This document shows positions 62,601 through 64,000 of a stretch of DNA of 64,000 nucleotides, in pieces. The translations under genes were made by a program, and so were the position numbers. Source of the stretch: Acetobacterium woodii (GTDB taxonomy: Bacteria > Bacillota > Clostridia > Eubacteriales > Eubacteriaceae). The stretch covers positions 393,109-457,108 of the forward strand of contig JACQZP010000021.1 in the NCBI GenBank assembly GCA_016213825.1. The letters run 5' to 3'. The notes below the pieces were generated by a model. The model did not search any database. It was given only the letters and a program-made list of their open reading frames with translations, and was not told the origin of the DNA. Position 1 is the stretch's first letter, and every line of letters begins with the position of its first letter.

Positions 62601-62618
62601 ATTTCCTCCTAAGCGAAA

Positions 62619-62639
62619 GGGACGATCTGAGATCGTCCC
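62619..62639 (-). other. hairpin between AOR and moaD-like genes
   Basis: GGGACGATC/GATCGTCCC, a 9-bp stem with loop TGA, without a T run. It may protect the upstream mRNA end or dampen read-through rather than terminate. Confidence 0.55.
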
Positions 62640-62650
62640 CTGACTTTATT

Positions 62651-64000
62651 TTATAACAAGCCTAATTTTTCCAGACGTTCTTCGGTAGGAATCCCATCTT
62701 CGTCCCAGCCACGTTCTTTGTAGTACAGTGGCAGTAATTCATCCAATTTGTGAACCCAACCTTTGGTTGGTCCTTCCGGCATTTCTTCTTCTAGCAGACG
62801 CGGTGGCAGGGTATCTTCATCTGGTGAAATACCAGCTTCTAAATTAAAGAGCTTTTCCAGATTCCAGATTCGTTCGCCGGCTAACAGCACATCATCAGCC
62901 GACCAGTTTGTGCCTAAAGTTTCATTTAACATATCAGCATATTGTTGGGCACCCAACGCAAATGAGGTAAACAGACATAAGCCGGTGGAGTCAATGACAG
63001 CGGTCAGATCCTGGAAGATTTTTGCCCAAGTTGGTTTTCCGGCTAATTCAAAGCGATCCAGTTTTTCCGGCAAGCCCAGAATTTCAGGTGAGATCAGGTA
63101 GCCACGCACATGACAGCCGCCACGGTTGGAGGTTGCATATTGCAGACCCATGCCCTGGATTCCACGGGGGTCATAAGCTGGCAGATCCTGTTTTTTAACA
63201 GACATGGAGTATTCGGGAACACCGAAGAAATCAGCCAGTCGGTAAGAGCCCCGGGCCAGTAAATCGCCAAAGCCTTCCCGGTTACCCATTTTCTTGAGCC
63301 AGTGAACCACTGAATCCGCGTTGCCGAACTTCAGGATCACGTCGTCATCGAGCATTTCATCGGTGATATAACCCCGTTGATAGAGCTCCATGGCAGCGGC
63401 CAGGGTTGCCCCAGCTGAGATGGTATCAATTCCCAGTTCATTACACCAGTAATTGGCGTCGATAACCACTTCCATGTCATCAATGCCTAAATCAGCGGCA
63501 AATACCCAGAGGGTTTCATATTCGGGTCCGCCGATGCCATCCGGACTCTTGTCGCTTTTTACCCAGCGGCCGCAGCCAATCGGGCAATGATGACAGGGAT
63601 TCCGTTTGATCAGGTATTTTTCGGTCAGAGTTTCACCGCTGACAGCTTCAGCATTGGGATCGACACCCCCCTGAAAGTTGTTGGTCGGATAAACCCCATG
63701 TTCATTGATAATATTAACCAGCACCGCGGTACCGTAGGTTGGCAGACCACCACCGGTGACACCGTTTTCTTTTATTAAGGTTCGGCATTCTTTAGTAACG
63801 GCTTTTAAGCCGTCAGGATTGGCGATTTCCGGTTTGAGGTTGCCTTTAACCGTAATGGCTTTGAGGTTTTTCGAACCCATCACCGCACCTACGCCGGAAC
63901 GACCAGCGGCACGGTCTTTTTCGTTCATGATGGCGGCCATCTGGGACAGTTTTTCACCAGCTGGACCGATGGTTAAAACCTTGGCGCCGGGTTGTTTTTC
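62651..64000 (-). CDS. aldehyde:ferredoxin oxidoreductase family protein (5' end outside window)
   Basis: 449 C-terminal residues are visible; the frame is open through the right edge, so the ATG at 63940 is internal. Visible AOR features: AGRSGVGAVMGSKNLKA (pterin-binding region), CHHCPIGC for the [4Fe-4S] cluster with the last Cys in DSTGLCLF, and GIDTISAG (bispterin domain 3). The enzyme interconverts aldehydes and carboxylic acids with ferredoxin using W or Mo; in acetogens it reduces acetate to acetaldehyde. Full-length enzymes have about 580-620 residues, so roughly 150 N-terminal residues are missing. Confidence 0.92.
   Translation of the reverse strand, partial: EKQPGAKVLTIGPAGEKLSQMAAIMNEKDRAAGRSGVGAVMGSKNLKAITVKGNLKPEIANPDGLKAVTKECRTLIKENGVTGGGLPTYGTAVLVNIINEHGVYPTNNFQGGVDPNAEAVSGETLTEKYLIKRNPCHHCPIGCGRWVKSDKSPDGIGGPEYETLWVFAADLGIDDMEVVIDANYWCNELGIDTISAGATLAAAMELYQRGYITDEMLDDDVILKFGNADSVVHWLKKMGNREGFGDLLARGSYRLADFFGVPEYSMSVKKQDLPAYDPRGIQGMGLQYATSNRGGCHVRGYLISPEILGLPEKLDRFELAGKPTWAKIFQDLTAVIDSTGLCLFTSFALGAQQYADMLNETLGTNWSADDVLLAGERIWNLEKLFNLEAGISPDEDTLPPRLLEEEMPEGPTKGWVHKLDELLPLYYKERGWDEDGIPTEERLEKLGLL

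Overview
The window reads as chromosomal DNA of a low-GC, strictly anaerobic Firmicute of the class Clostridia, most likely an acetogen close to Acetobacterium/Eubacteriaceae. The pointers are the tig-clpP-clpX-lon-engB and recJ-apt-relA-dtd-hemZ gene orders, HemZ, a short HisG with a separate HisZ, a tungsten/molybdenum-type aldehyde:ferredoxin oxidoreductase (AOR) with its MoaD-like partner, and a broken piece of an RnfC-like gene (Rnf is the energy-conserving complex of Acetobacterium). The taxonomic call is inference from gene content, not from a marker-gene comparison.

Layout. 0-5.4 kb (+): a transglutaminase-like lipoprotein and a type IV pilus/type II secretion-like cluster (PilC-like membrane platform, four small single-span pilin-like or DUF4860 proteins, PilT ATPase). 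5.4-33.2 kb and on to 44.2 kb (almost all -): housekeeping operons. In order of increasing coordinate these are hemZ, an MBL hydrolase, dtd, relA, apt and recJ; secF, secD, gltX and queG; engB, lon, clpX, clpP and tig; livFGMHK; nth, a cupin and a class A PBP; an RluA-type synthase; radC; an M18 aminopeptidase; a DUF896 protein, a methionine gamma-lyase-like enzyme, miaA and mutL; and a second lon under a MarR repressor. 44.2-52.4 kb: mixed accessory genes (a cytosolic PpiC foldase, small membrane proteins, a YjfB-like protein, a lipoprotein, a large soluble hybrid histidine kinase with an Hpt domain, a HAD phosphatase and a PAS/degenerate-GGDEF receptor). 52.7-60.7 kb (+): a near-complete histidine operon, hisZ-G-D-C-B-H-A-F-IE. 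60.8-61.8 kb (-): two ArsD-type metalloid proteins. 61.95-62.16 kb (+): a strong stand-alone promoter followed by a structured RNA candidate and terminator. 62.3-64 kb (-): moaD-like gene and the 3' part of an AOR gene, cut by the window edge.

How the genes work together. The centre is a protein quality-control and translation block (trigger factor, ClpXP, two Lon proteases, EngB, QueG, GltX, Dtd, MiaA, MutL, RecJ, Sec translocase). Beside it sit stringent response and purine salvage (relA, apt), branched-chain amino-acid uptake (liv) and histidine synthesis.

Most unusual points: (1) a frameshifted, truncated RnfC-like remnant between radC and the aminopeptidase; (2) long imperfect palindromic repeats dispersed in intergenic spaces, two of them inside the his operon, whose central arms differ in sequence but keep pairing; (3) an unassigned RNA gene with a near-consensus sigma-A promoter; (4) two ArsD paralogues with no arsA/arsB beside them, sharing a candidate operator, one having lost the vicinal cysteine pair; (5) a MarR-lon operon with a clear operator; (6) an in-frame internal ribosome-binding site and start in the DUF896 gene. 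No CRISPR array, tRNA, rRNA, prophage or complete insertion sequence was seen, and I do not see a clearly new multi-gene system.
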